Source: Phoronis australis (lineage: Eukaryota > Phoronida > Phoronidae). Taken from it: DNA of 64,000 bases. The DNA lies in contig NMRA01000277.1 in assembly GCA_002633005.1 (NCBI GenBank), positions 478,144 through 542,143 of the forward strand, written 5' to 3'. Position 1 is the first letter of the stretch. The number at the start of each line of letters is the position of its first letter. The position numbers were made by a program, and so were the translations under genes. This document shows, one piece after another, positions 40,601-50,486 of the stretch. The notes beneath the pieces are model-generated. The model was not told where the DNA came from. It saw only the letters and a list, made by a program, of their open reading frames with translations, and searched no databases.

Positions 40601-42026
40601 AGTTTGCCCCGCCCTCCTCCATATAATGTTCACCAACATACGGGTATTTCCCATTTCGCCTCTTTTATTCCCTCTTTCTCTTCCCTTCTGTTTCATCATA
40701 GAACAAAACTGATTTCATATCCATGTTGAACTCAACTGAAGAAATTCTGAATCTGTAACCCCGCAGTCGTGAGCTCATGAAACTTCAAAACATGTTTGTG
40801 TATATTTGAACACCAAGCGTGTTTTTCAAATGTACAATGTACGCGGCAATTTTTGCTGGTAATTTCTAATTGTGCCCGAATACGAACGGTGCTCAGCAAC
40901 TCAGTTACATTCACTTGTGTGAAATTGTACAGTTCGTGAAATGCCTCAGAGGAACCTGTTTGTTCTTTTGAAGATGAAGCGCTCCGTTACCTACAGGAGG
41001 CGCTAAAGATCAGAGAACACCTTTGCTACAATCACCAGAACACGGCGGACGTCCTCTATGAGATGGGAAAGGCTTACGTTTACAAGTCAGTTTTGGTAGT
41101 GTTCCTTTAATATGTACAGCACGATTGAGATTTATGCGGAGTGAGGACGACACAGCGGCATTTCTGCATTTAAGATGTTAAGTTCTTTGCATAAGTAAAA
41201 ATGAAGTACAGTAATAAATGATGGTTTTCCTGTTATTTCTGAAAGTACCAACTTTGAATGTTTCACCATTCTCTGAATATTCAGTCTGGCTGAGTCAATT
41301 CGAACACCACATATGCGAACCACGATCCAATACAGTTCTGTGTGTATTTAAAAATCGAGTTAGTTGTATTATCTAACTGGTACAAATGACACAGATTTAT
41401 CGTTGAGTCCACGGCAAATGTGAAGATCAAGTACTAACTTCATCAACTTTCGAAATTTTCCATCTACTGTCAAGTTTTATCCAGACCTGCGTGCGCCTAG
41501 GCACAGTAGTTACAATGTTGGCCCCTAATGCTCTTCGACTGTATGGTTTCTGTTCGCTATAAAGTTGTGATGCATTTTCAGGAAAGAGTACGGTTCAGCC
41601 TTTGCTCACTTGACGAAAGCACTGACTATTCATGACCGTTGCGCAGGCGCCTTTTCCTTCTTCCGGGAGAAAGTGGATTTAAAAGTCGCCCGCGTCCTAA
41701 TAGAAACAGGTCAACACAGGGCAGCTACACCCATTATTTTTCGCCTGCTTGACGAAAATACAGTAAAAGAAATATCATCACGTGAACCGAAGTGTGAACT
41801 TGTGGCCAAGGCTGCGATGGCTATGTGCCAAATTCAGAGCGTTTTGTCACCAGATGGAGCCACTTACTGGAAGCAGTACTTAAGTGATGAAGTCAATCGC
41901 CTGACGTTGTTGAGTTTGAACGACAACGACGTAGAACATATCAAGCGGATGAAAGAGTTTTATTGGTGCTATATGACTCCAGAATTACAACAGCAAGTGT
42001 GTGACGTTTTCAGTCGCCTTGCGTAG
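28667..42026 (+). CDS. NB-ARC/TPR STAND ATPase (NLR-like), 9 exons
   Basis: STAND NTPases of this type act as nucleotide-driven switches in immune or death signalling (family knowledge); the role here is inferred. Exons: 28667-28852, 31529-32635, 34373-34529, 35633-35777, 37736-37842, 39199-39318, 39565-39711, 40974-41085, 41582-42026; all GT-AG with matching phases, about 841 residues. Motifs: IFVGRRQERE (24-33), Walker A GPPLVGKS (50-57), kinase-2 LLLLDNCD (141-148), sensor-like TTSR (178-181), GLPK (233-236), then a winged-helix-like region with no clear MHD (VLPFLRTI instead). From about 440 on there are TPRs; the clearest have a spacing near 42 residues (EAERSLKEALDMRK, EALRYLQEALKIRE, SAFAHLTKALTIHD), like kinesin light chain. 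The last 110 or so residues are unassigned. Exon 7 has two in-frame donors (39705 or 39711), a two-residue difference. No CARD, death, TIR or DED domain is visible upstream. A 5' UTR exon ending at 27917 (AAG|GTAAGT) and an acceptor at 28648 (TTTAG) are plausible. Confidence 0.85.
29734..29862 (-). mobile_element. GGATCCGCCC element, copy 1 of 3
   Basis: Minus-strand order: AAATTCTCCC, AAATCCTGGCTAA, AACTCAAAATCCTGGATCCG. The same blocks occur at 35943-36100 and 62548-62703. It lies in intron 1 of the NB-ARC/TPR gene. Confidence 0.5.
31104..31312 (+). mobile_element. tRNA-derived SINE-like copy A
   Basis: A tRNA-like head with B box GTTCGAGTCC at 31161 and CCCACTGGATCACACTGC. The body runs GAGTCAGGTTTCTAGCTCG, TTAATAAAGCGTAAAA, GGTTCCAGGTGATCAG. 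The body is shared with copies at 42436 and 45363. It lies in intron 1 of the NB-ARC/TPR gene. Confidence 0.65.
35943..36100 (+). mobile_element. GGATCCGCCC element, copy 2 of 3
   Basis: Blocks AAATTCTCCCAATTCCATTT, AAATCCTGGCTAATGCCCTG and TTCAAAATCCTGGATCGGCT, colinear with the copies at 29734 and 62548. It is in the intron after exon 4 of the NB-ARC/TPR gene. Confidence 0.5.
37283..37402 (+). pseudogene. Broken THAP zinc-finger fragment in an NB-ARC/TPR intron
   Basis: ATG at 37283 opens MLRCVVYGCTNVSGNGIHVH, then LHNFP and WNRF, ending in TAA at 37400. CVVYGC (the first zinc-ligand pair), the FP step and W-x-RF match the N-terminal half of a THAP DNA-binding domain. The C-terminal C-x2-H half is not found after the stop. 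THAP domains occur in host DNA-binding proteins and in P-element-like transposases, so this could be a dead gene copy or transposon debris. It lies in the intron between exons 4 and 5 of the NB-ARC/TPR gene, same strand. Confidence 0.55.
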
Positions 42027-42435
42027 GCCTAGTCACTTCAGAGAGGCGTCACGCGGATTTTGGACAGATTGTTGATAATCATTTACGTTCTTGATCTCGA
42101 TGTGTTGAGGCATATGTTTACTAAACCTTGTTTTGACGAGTTCACTCAAAACCTTTTAGCTCACCTGCTATCGAACGTTTCATTGCTCTGTATCAGGTGA
42201 CAGAAAAGTGTACTCAAAAGTACTTTCCCCGGAAAGAGACACCTTATACATGCAAAGGAAAATAGCGATCCGTATGTCTCAAAGTAGATCTGATATTACT
42301 TGCACTTGTCGATTTATCGAACTTTTCTTCTAGGCCTGTTTTCAAACTTTTGCCAAAGGTTACAGAAAATTTCCCTCAAAAATATCACTTCATCTGGTTA
42401 AGCCCGTCACCTCTGGAACACTTCCATGTACAAAG

Positions 42436-42650
42436 CAGCTGTGTGATAGGTGTCTGCTTTCATCGAGGTCGTGGGTTCGAGTCCCACTGGGCCACGCTGC
42501 TAAATCCTGGAGTCAGGTTTCTAGCTACTCAGCTCGGCTTTAACTATATATTAATAAAGCATAAAATTGGTTCCATGTGATCAGAGCAACGGCCCATTTT
42601 CGCGGCCTGCGCACGTCTTGTTCAACGTGTATCAGACCGCCTGTAATGAT
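42436..42650 (+). mobile_element. tRNA-derived SINE-like copy B
   Basis: Same head and body as copy A: GTGGGTTCGAGTCCCACTGG at about 42472, GAGTCAGGTTTCTAGCTACT, TTAATAAAGCATAAAA. It starts about 410 bp after the stop codon of the NB-ARC/TPR gene and brings an AATAAA at about 42552 that could serve as a polyadenylation signal. Confidence 0.65.
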
Positions 42651-43049
42651 TTTTGTGTATACTTAAGATAATTTATTAATTCATCTATTTCCTAGATTTT
42701 GTCATTCAAGCCACGGTGATATACGCCTTGTTTTGACATAAACCAAAGACAAAAATGCACTGAGACCAATGCCTTTGTCCGAGTGGAACGCACAGTCATT
42801 ACATTGTTTAAGTGACTTGCTTCGTACAGGGATAAAATATGATCTATGTTATTATGCTAACGCTGCCCATAAGGCGACTATCACGCATGCACATCATTTT
42901 TAGAAAGTGTGATATATTTGTAATAATCAATAATTTTGTGAAAGCCAACACCTTTGTCTTTGCACTTTCACTTTTACCAAATTATATTTCTACATTGGCA
43001 GCACTTGACTTACTTTTACGCACGAGCCGGCAAAAGACATCCGATTGAT

Positions 43050-43740
43050 TCACGATGACGATTCCGGTCTGCAGACCAATCAGAACCGGTAGAGTCGGCG
43101 TTTTGCAAAGAATAGTTCTCAAACAGGTTTGCCTATCAGATCACACGTCAATGGACTCGTCACTCTTTCTTCACTCTGTCAAACTCTGCATGCAAAGAAA
43201 GAAAAGTTTTGAATCATTTCACATCACAAGCCCTACAGATGAGCACAGAAAGTTTACCCTCTCTTGTATTTTTGCCCTTTCATTCCTACTGAAACCAAGC
43301 TAGACGAAGGAAAATGGTGACAAAAAAAACACAAAATCGCTATTTTCACCCTAAAACCACCACTTCCAAAAGTAAGTTTCCCACTGATTCCAANTCACGA
43401 TGACGATTCCCGTCTGCAGACCAATCAGAGCCGGTAGAGTCGGCGTTTTGCACAGAATAGTTCTCAAACAGGTTTGCCTATCAGATCACACGTCAATGGA
43501 CTCGTCACTCTTTCTTCACTCTGTCAAACTCTGCATGCAAAGAAAGAAAAGTTTTGAATCATTTCACATCACAAGCCCTACAGATGAGCACAGAAAGTTT
43601 ACCCTCTCTTGTATTTTTGCCCTTTCATTCCTACTGAAACCAAGCTAGACGAAGGAAAATGGTGACAAAAAAAAAACACAAAATCGCTATTTTCACCCTA
43701 AAACCACCACTTCCAAAAGTAAGTTTCCCACTGATTCCAA
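43050..43740. repeat. Direct duplication of about 345 bp across a single N
   Basis: Bases 43050-43393 and 43395-43740 are almost identical (TCACGATGACGATTCC to CCACTGATTCCAA), separated by N43394. I see three substitutions and a two-base difference in an A run. No gene is recognised in it. It has the same pattern as the two duplicated blocks in the mitoguardin gene. Confidence 0.9.
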
Positions 43741-43951
43741 AAATGTGGTCCAAAGGTACTGTCAACCAACTGTTTTTTTACAAATTTGGCTTGTTTGGGG
43801 GCTATACCCAGCAATGCTCAATTGCAACAGGAGGCCGCTATTTTGAAGAAGATTGCAGCTAAAGCCGAGCATTTTCAACGTGTTCACAAATACAAACAAA
43901 CCACATTCACGTGGCCTACATGCATTACATGCCTGATTAAAAATTCTCCTA

Positions 43952-44123
43952 AGCCTGTCTCCCGTTCAGTAACGCTAGGACCTCGCTAAAAAGCAAAACT
44001 TCGCGAGATTCCATGAGATATTGCCGTGCATTTTAAATGAGAGCACGTGACTTTGACTAGGTTTTAGCTAGCAGGTCCTAGCGTACATGTAGGTCCTAGC
44101 ATCTACTGAACGCACGCCTGGTC
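43952..44123. mobile_element. Fold-back element, CGTTCAG family copy 2
   Basis: Same inverted ends as the copy at 465. The flanking octamer TTCTCCTA occurs at 43944-43951 and again at 44124-44131, an apparent 8-bp target-site duplication. That size is found with hAT- and P-type transposases. Confidence 0.65.
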
Positions 44124-45362
44124 TTCTCCTAGGTTTTAATATTTCGGGTGTGCAAAGTGCCCGCGGCCACAGCTTTTAAACAGTTAAAACTGTTCAGTGT
44201 AATTAAAAGAGACTCACATTAATTGTATCACGAAAAGTTTTTTGTACAAACTTGTGCCATTTCCAAGCTTCTTCAATGTCCCACAGCAAAGAGAGAAAAG
44301 TCACGTGGTCAAATACCAAGTTTTCAAAGGACTCACTTCGCTATTACTCATTACACCGTGAACCACGGGAAAACGAACAACAAACACACAAATGGAGGAT
44401 GAGTAGAGTGCTGTGATTGGTTGTCCCAATATTATTTAGTACGTATCAACCAATAAATCATCGTAACTCGAAATCAGCTAATTAACATATCATCCGATAA
44501 TATTTGCGGATATTCTAATTTGACACCTGATCGGTAGGTGGGGTTGTTTCACAATGTTTTTTATATGAAATTCGTGATTGTAACCACTTTATGAACATAG
44601 AAACAATCACTGACTCGTGAAAAATACTTCAGAGTAAACAAAAGTTGACCGAACATGAAATTTCCCATGCAAAATGACGCGTGTTCTCATTTCCTGTGAC
44701 TTGGGTTTCCGGCTCACTCGATAACTTCTAAATGCACGGTATGTGATAAGCTTGGAAATGTTTGAAACCTTAACTTAGAACTATTTAATCTAAATGCATG
44801 GAATCGCAAGTAAAGCAAATCCTGGTTGTTTGGAGGAGCAACTGCTGCATTACAGCATATAAAACGATACCAGTAGAAACACTTGTCACACTCAGTATAC
44901 ATTACATGTACAGTAGATAACTTAGCAGTGTCACCGGTGTCTGGTTCAGCACACTCTTACTGACAAGGGAAATGTTCGATTTTTGTGTTTTCTTTGGCAT
45001 TTGGCTGGACTTAAAATTTGTATTTACTTGATGCTGCGTTATATTTGCTAACTCAAAATGGTTAGTCAGCCAACTTCTGAAGTTGCTTATGAGGAAGTTT
45101 TCTTTAAATTTTTGTGACACACGCGTACTTCACTGCAAAGGTGTTCTTACCAAATGGAATGTTCTTTTAGGTGTGTACGGAATTCCTTTTAATTGTTAAA
45201 ATCTACCATTCTTCCATCTTCATGGCTATACCAAAGAACAAAAATATCAGGACATTTTTGACGATAACGTCATTTTGAAATAGCTGTGTACAAGCAATAT
45301 ATTTAATTAAAAAACGAGAACTTTGTTTAAATCAGGAGCTGCATGATACATGTACACGTTTT

Positions 45363-45482
45363 ACCAGACGTGCGCAGGCAGCGCATGTGGGCCCATTGCA
45401 CTGATCACTTGGAACCATTTTCATGGTTTATTAATATGTAGTTAAACCAAGCTGAGGAGCTTGAAACCTGATTCACGGCAAT
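45363..45482 (-). mobile_element. SINE-like copy C, head missing
   Basis: On the minus strand it carries the same body: TCAGGTTTCAAGCTCCTCAG, TTAATAAACCATGAAA, GGTTCCAAGTGATCAG, then GCCTGCGCACGTCTGG. The tRNA-like head is absent or diverged. Confidence 0.55.
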
Positions 45483-47832
45483 TTTTGGCAGTGGGATTTT
45501 CTGAAAAATGCAACAACAAAGTTTGATGGCAATGCACTGCAGTTTTGTAGAAACTCTGTCATAAGTTACAGATGCGTCACAGAGCGTAAACTTGATGAAT
45601 TCTAGCTTACGATTTCACCTGTTTCGGAGACCGGGATTCAACCCTTTTTGGGCTATAATAAGCGCCCGCTTCCTGAAGTGGATTTTTCTAAGCGCCCTGG
45701 CCGCTTATTAGGGCGAATACGGTAATGTTTCAGAAGGGCAATACTTAGTATCCTTTATGCACGGTACCCTTGTGTTACAATAGGAGTGGGATCGGTTCAT
45801 TATGTACGCTACCAATGGCATAGGACTTTACAAAACTGGTTGAAGAATTTTGTTTTCGTCATAACGTCCGTTTGAAAGTCTTAAGTTTGGAAATGTTAGG
45901 ATTCAAGGCGGAAATTTAAAAACCATTTGTCCACTTACAAAAATTCAACATTGAAGAATAAAAACAACCTTCACACCCCTCTGGTGTTTCTGTTCCATAT
46001 TTTCAAAGAAGTTGGTTGCATTTTCGTAGCCTGCAGTCGAGAGATTTTGTGCGGCATATATTCGACATGAAATGAGTGTGTAACCTGCTGTTGAATTGCG
46101 AGATAGATTTTGACTGCTCCGGGTGGTTATTTCTGAAGTAATAGTGTAATCTTTATTTATGTTAAAGGTTTTACCGGCGTTCTATTTATTTGTACACGAA
46201 TGTGAATTTGTTGAAATCGCTGATCGAAATCCTGGCCAAATGTGCGCTTTCTGCTGAGACCAACCGTCTGATTAGGGCCAGCGAAGAGTAATTTGGTTAA
46301 TTCGCTCACTAGACTATGGCTGAAGTACCTCGTACGGACAGGAGTTCATGAGTCACTACCTTTGGAAGAAATTTAGCCGACAATTTTCGTCAAAAAGTTT
46401 ACCAGATAGTTTTCATCAAAACGGAGAAAAGAAAAATGGATTTGTGAAGACATGATTACGTAGTAGAGTATTCCCTCGATGATGTTGATTCGATGTATTT
46501 ATGTGGCGACTTAAATGCCGTATAAGAGATTATGCACAGGATGTCGATGTAATCCCCAGCAGACAGTCTTTAGATGGTTCTAAAAATAGGCATGGGGATT
46601 CCTTCATTGAATTTTGTATTGACTCTAAGTTTTGTGTTCTCAATGGGCGTATTTGTCCCGAACAAGATAACTATACATTTGTATATGGAAAGGGTTCTTC
46701 TGTTGTTGATTACATCCTTACGCAACATGAAAATTTATGTAATTGTCTGAAATTTAAAATTACTCGTAGCATTGGTAGACAAAGTTGATCTTCTGAGTGA
46801 AATTGCTGGCGTTTGCCATATGCCAGATCATTCTTTACTTGCCCTTGATTTTTCCGTACATTATAATGGCAACCTTTCACAATTAAATGAAGCTTGCACC
46901 GATTCCCCAAAGAGATATAAAGTTCGGTCAATTCCCGTAGACTTCATGAACTGAAGTCTTATATTTTTAATACTGCTATGCGAGAATTAATTAATTCTAT
47001 TTTGGTTTGCAGAGCAACCCAAGAAAACATTGACTGTATGTACAGTAGGTTTTGTAAGAGATGAGATATTTCATGAGATGGACAGAAAATTATTTGTTCT
47101 AACTCAAAGAAGGTGAAAAGTAAATTTAAAACAAGCAAACTCTATTGGTGTGCTGAATTGTCCGAGCTATGGAAAGATGTAAGTTTAAAGGAAAAAAATT
47201 GAAATACAGCGGCTCTCGAGAAGAACGCTCTTTACTGAGACGCCAATTTCAAAATGCCCAGGATCTACATGTATTTGATAAAGTCCACAGGAGGATCGAA
47301 AGAAAATTTTTGAGAGATCAAGCTGACCTCATAGAATCTTCAAATTTCAATAACCCATCAGAATTTTGGAAGTACAAAGAACTTGCGCCCCTCTTTTAGA
47401 AAGACAATACCCATGGAGATATACGATGACACTGGAAACCCTAATACCAATAACCAATATGTTTTTAATAAATGGAAGAACCAGTATGGATGGTTATAGA
47501 ATGGTCCAACTGTAAATAATTTTGACCGGCGATTTTATGCTGCTATGCTTCGTTTAATAATCTTGACTTTGAAGAAAATAGTATTTTGAATAAATATATT
47601 ACTCGCGATGAAGTAAGGCGGGTAGTGATGAAATCAAAATACAATAAAGCAGTAGGAATTGATCATATATGTTATGAAGTCTGTAAAAATGATACCGCTA
47701 TTGACCTTTAGACTTATTTGTTTCAAATGGTTTTTCGTTACGGTATGGTTCCTAGTTTATGGGCTAAATCCGTTATCGTGCCTATTCCAAAGGGGTCAGA
47801 GAAGGACCCGCGCGTCCCACTGAGTTATAGAG

Positions 47833-48416
47833 ATATCCATAGGCGGATTTAGGGGGGGCCCAGGGGGCCCGGGCCCCCCCCCCCCCTTGGCTGCCGCAAA
47901 AAAATAAAACAGTAAGAGCGTAGGGAAATAAATGTTGAGTTTATTAATTAACCCCGGTAATTAAAAGTATACGGATGAAAAAAGATTTAAATGTGTGCAG
48001 TTTTAGTGTTGGGGGGGGGGCTCAAATCCAATTTCAAGTGTCGCATTCGTAACGGAACTATGGCTAAGTATAGGCTCTCCCGCGATATCCCAAGCGACCG
48101 GCAGTGGCGCTGCGCACTACGACTCAGTTTCCGTCGTCTGCTCCACTGTGCAATGAAGAAAATTTACTTCATTTTTTAAAGAAAATGGAACCTGAGTGAC
48201 NNNNNNNNNNNNNNNNNNNNNNNNNNNNNNNNNNNNNNNNNNNNNNNNNNNNNNNNNNNNNNNNNNNNNNNNNNNNNNNNNNNNNNNNNNNNNNNNNNNN
48301 NNNNNNNNNNNNNNNNNNNNNNNNNNNNNNNNNNNNNCGTGGTTCAGTTTGCGCAAATGTTTACAGCCGGACAAAAAGTTGGGCCCCCCCCTTGTGATAT
48401 CCTAGATCCGCCACTG
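47833..48416. mobile_element. Fold-back element nested in the LINE, contains a gap
   Basis: Inserted in RT codons between YRDI and the following SACCLTY. The host GATATC is repeated on both sides (47830-47835 region and 48416-48421). The ends are inverted: AGGCGGATTTAGG on the left and CCTAGATCCGCC on the right. It holds G/C runs and a 137-base gap, so the true length is unknown. It shares termini with other GGCGGATC elements in the window. Confidence 0.7.
48201..48337. other. Assembly gap (137 N)
   Basis: Run of N inside the element nested in the LINE, next to poly-G/poly-C runs that could have stopped sequencing. Confidence 1.
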
Positions 48417-50279
48417 ATATCAGCTTGTTGTCTAACGTATACAAGTTGTATAGTAGTATTGAACAATAGACTGATTGAGTACGCGGAGGAAAACGAGCTC
48501 CTTGTTGATGAGCAAAATGGCTTTAGTCGTGACAGAGCATTTGTTAATAACGTCTTTGTTTTGACCTCGATTATACGTAATCACTTGAGTAACAAACAAT
48601 CCACTTTTGCGACTTTTATTGATATGCAAAAAGCTTTTGACTGGGTAGATAGAAATAGTTTACTTTTTAAAATGTTGGATCTTATGGTAGTTGGAAAGTT
48701 TATGAATCGGTTAAAAATATTTATGCCAAAACTATATCCTGTGTTAAGAATAATATTATCTTTACGGACTGGTTTTATACATCTTGTGGGGTCAAACATG
48801 GAGATGTTTTATCACCTACTCTTTTTGCACTATTTATAAGTGATTTGGCAACGGATTTAGAAATTCCTATCGGTGCTGATAATATTTCATCTTTGTTTTA
48901 TGCTGATGATATAATGGTACTTGACGAGAGCGAAGAAAATATACAGGGTTTATTTAATATAGTTGATAAATGGTGCTCTAAATGGAGGCTAATTGTCAAT
49001 CAGGAAAAATACTCATATTATTCACTTCAGATCCAAGCATGTCTCTCGTAGTTCATATCTATTTCGGTTGGGTCGACAAGACCTAGAATATGTACCCAAA
49101 TATAAAAATTTAGGAATATTATTTAAATGGACATTTGAAGTTTTCTGAAACTGCTAAAACGAATCTGCCGGAAGAGCTTTGGACGCTTTAATTAATTAAT
49201 TTAAAAAGAATAAAAATATGAGGTACAGAACATTCACTACATTATTCAATGCTTGTGTTGTGCGTGTTAGAGATTATTGTGTAGGTGTCTGGGGCGGCTC
49301 TAGTCTACAGGATTGTTATGTAATTCAGAATAGAGCCGCGCGATTTTTCTTGGGCGTTCACAAATTCGCTCCTAATCATGCTGTTATGGGTGACATGTGG
49401 TGGGAATTCCCCAGTGTTAGGTGGAAAATTAAGCTTTTGAGAATGTGGAATGGTATTATAAATTTCGAGGATGATAGACTAACATACCGAATATTTTGGT
49501 GGGACTACACTACTTGTACTAATAATTGGTCGTCTGAAGTCTTGAGCATTTTTGAAGAATTAGGGATTTCGGATTGTTTTCATGACTTACATTCAATTAA
49601 TCTGTCTCACTGTAAGAATATTTTGCATGATTTAGCCTGTAATAGGTGGTTGTTTGAAAGCCGTTCGAAACCAAAGTTAAGAACCTATGTTTTGATGAAG
49701 AATGTCTTTGAAGTTGAGCCTTACCTGCTTTTAGACTTAACTCGGCCTAGTAGGTCAATTCTTGGTCAAATTAGAACCGGAACCCTACAGCTATTGGTTG
49801 AGGTTGGGCGTTTTCGTTCTCTAGAATTTGATGACAGAATTAATTTGCTGTCTTTTTCACACTGGTCAGGTCGAAACTGAACTACATTTTCTGTTTGAGT
49901 GTCCGTTTTTCTTAGATGCAAGAAATACCTTTTACTGTCAAGTTGAGTTTAAATATCCATGATTCCGTGCAAAAAGCTGTGAAAGTAAACTAATTACAAT
50001 CATGCAAAAAGATGTTATTAGAAAAACTTCAGTTTTCATCAAAAATATTTTTGAAGTAAGGAAAAAGTTATATTTATTATTGATCACTTTTGTCTTGTCC
50101 TTCTCTTTCTGGTCCTCTTTTAATGCGTGTACACTTGTCTTTTCTTTTTTGTATCATGTATCTAAAGTGACTTATAAGCCCCGTGGAGGGCTGAGTGTTC
50201 CTAGTCTTTGTAACGAACTCATTGTTTAAATTTCATTTGAACACATGTCACTATAATAAAAAAATTACTAGTAGGCCTA

Positions 50280-50486
50280 TCAGAGCCTCTTAAAACATTC
50301 ATCTTCGAAGTGCCTTGAACAAATGCATAAAGTATTATTGCTGAAACAACTGCCATTCACGTTGACACAAGAAGTATTAAGCTTTTCTTCCCACATCCGA
50401 TTATGGTGTCTTCGGGTGGTAAGGAAGCAAATTCCTTTGCGTTTCGCGTGTGTGGCCGAACAACCGGCCACACAGCAGCCGACCAT
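50280..50486 (-). pseudogene. Truncated THAP zinc-finger coding segment
   Basis: Opens at ATG 50486 (AATCATGG context) and reads 68 residues to TGA. Visible C2CH ligands are Cys5 and Cys9 (CCVAGC), and Cys56 with His59 in CICSRHFED; Trp32 is also present. The stop comes right after the HFEDECF block, so the last 20-25 residues of a THAP domain, including the AVP-type C-terminal motif, are absent. No donor is seen before the stop. It lies just after the LINE tail in opposite orientation. It may be the remains of a THAP gene or of a THAP transposase. Confidence 0.6.

Larger units (their letters stand above)
42027..46479. other. Intergenic, repeat-rich
   Basis: Holds SINE-like copies B and C, the duplicated 345-bp block and a fold-back element. 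One open minus segment at 44218-44338 with a good donor is unidentified. Confidence 0.5.
46480..50266 (+). pseudogene. Decayed APE-type LINE (endonuclease + reverse transcriptase)
   Basis: A 5'-truncated, multiply broken non-LTR retrotransposon. The end of an endonuclease domain is at 46495-46786 (YLCGDLNA, then VLNGRI and VVDYILTQ). RT pieces run about 47590-49050: GIDHICYEV, PIPKGSEKDPRVPLSYRDI, QNGFSR, FATFIDMQKAFDWVDR, GVKHGDVLSPTLFALFI and the catalytic FYADDIMVL. A C-terminal part (49218-49900) ends in a Cys/His-like ETELHFLFECPFF. Frame changes and stops occur throughout, for example near 47540, 47710, 48780 and 49880. A short AATAAAAAAA tail ends it near 50266. The RT core is interrupted at 47832 by a nested element. 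The clade was not determined. Confidence 0.85.

Noticed and set aside
40367-40699. 110-codon minus frame MMKQKGRERGNKRG
   Set aside because: Low-complexity purine-rich translation with no motif, inside an NB-ARC/TPR intron.
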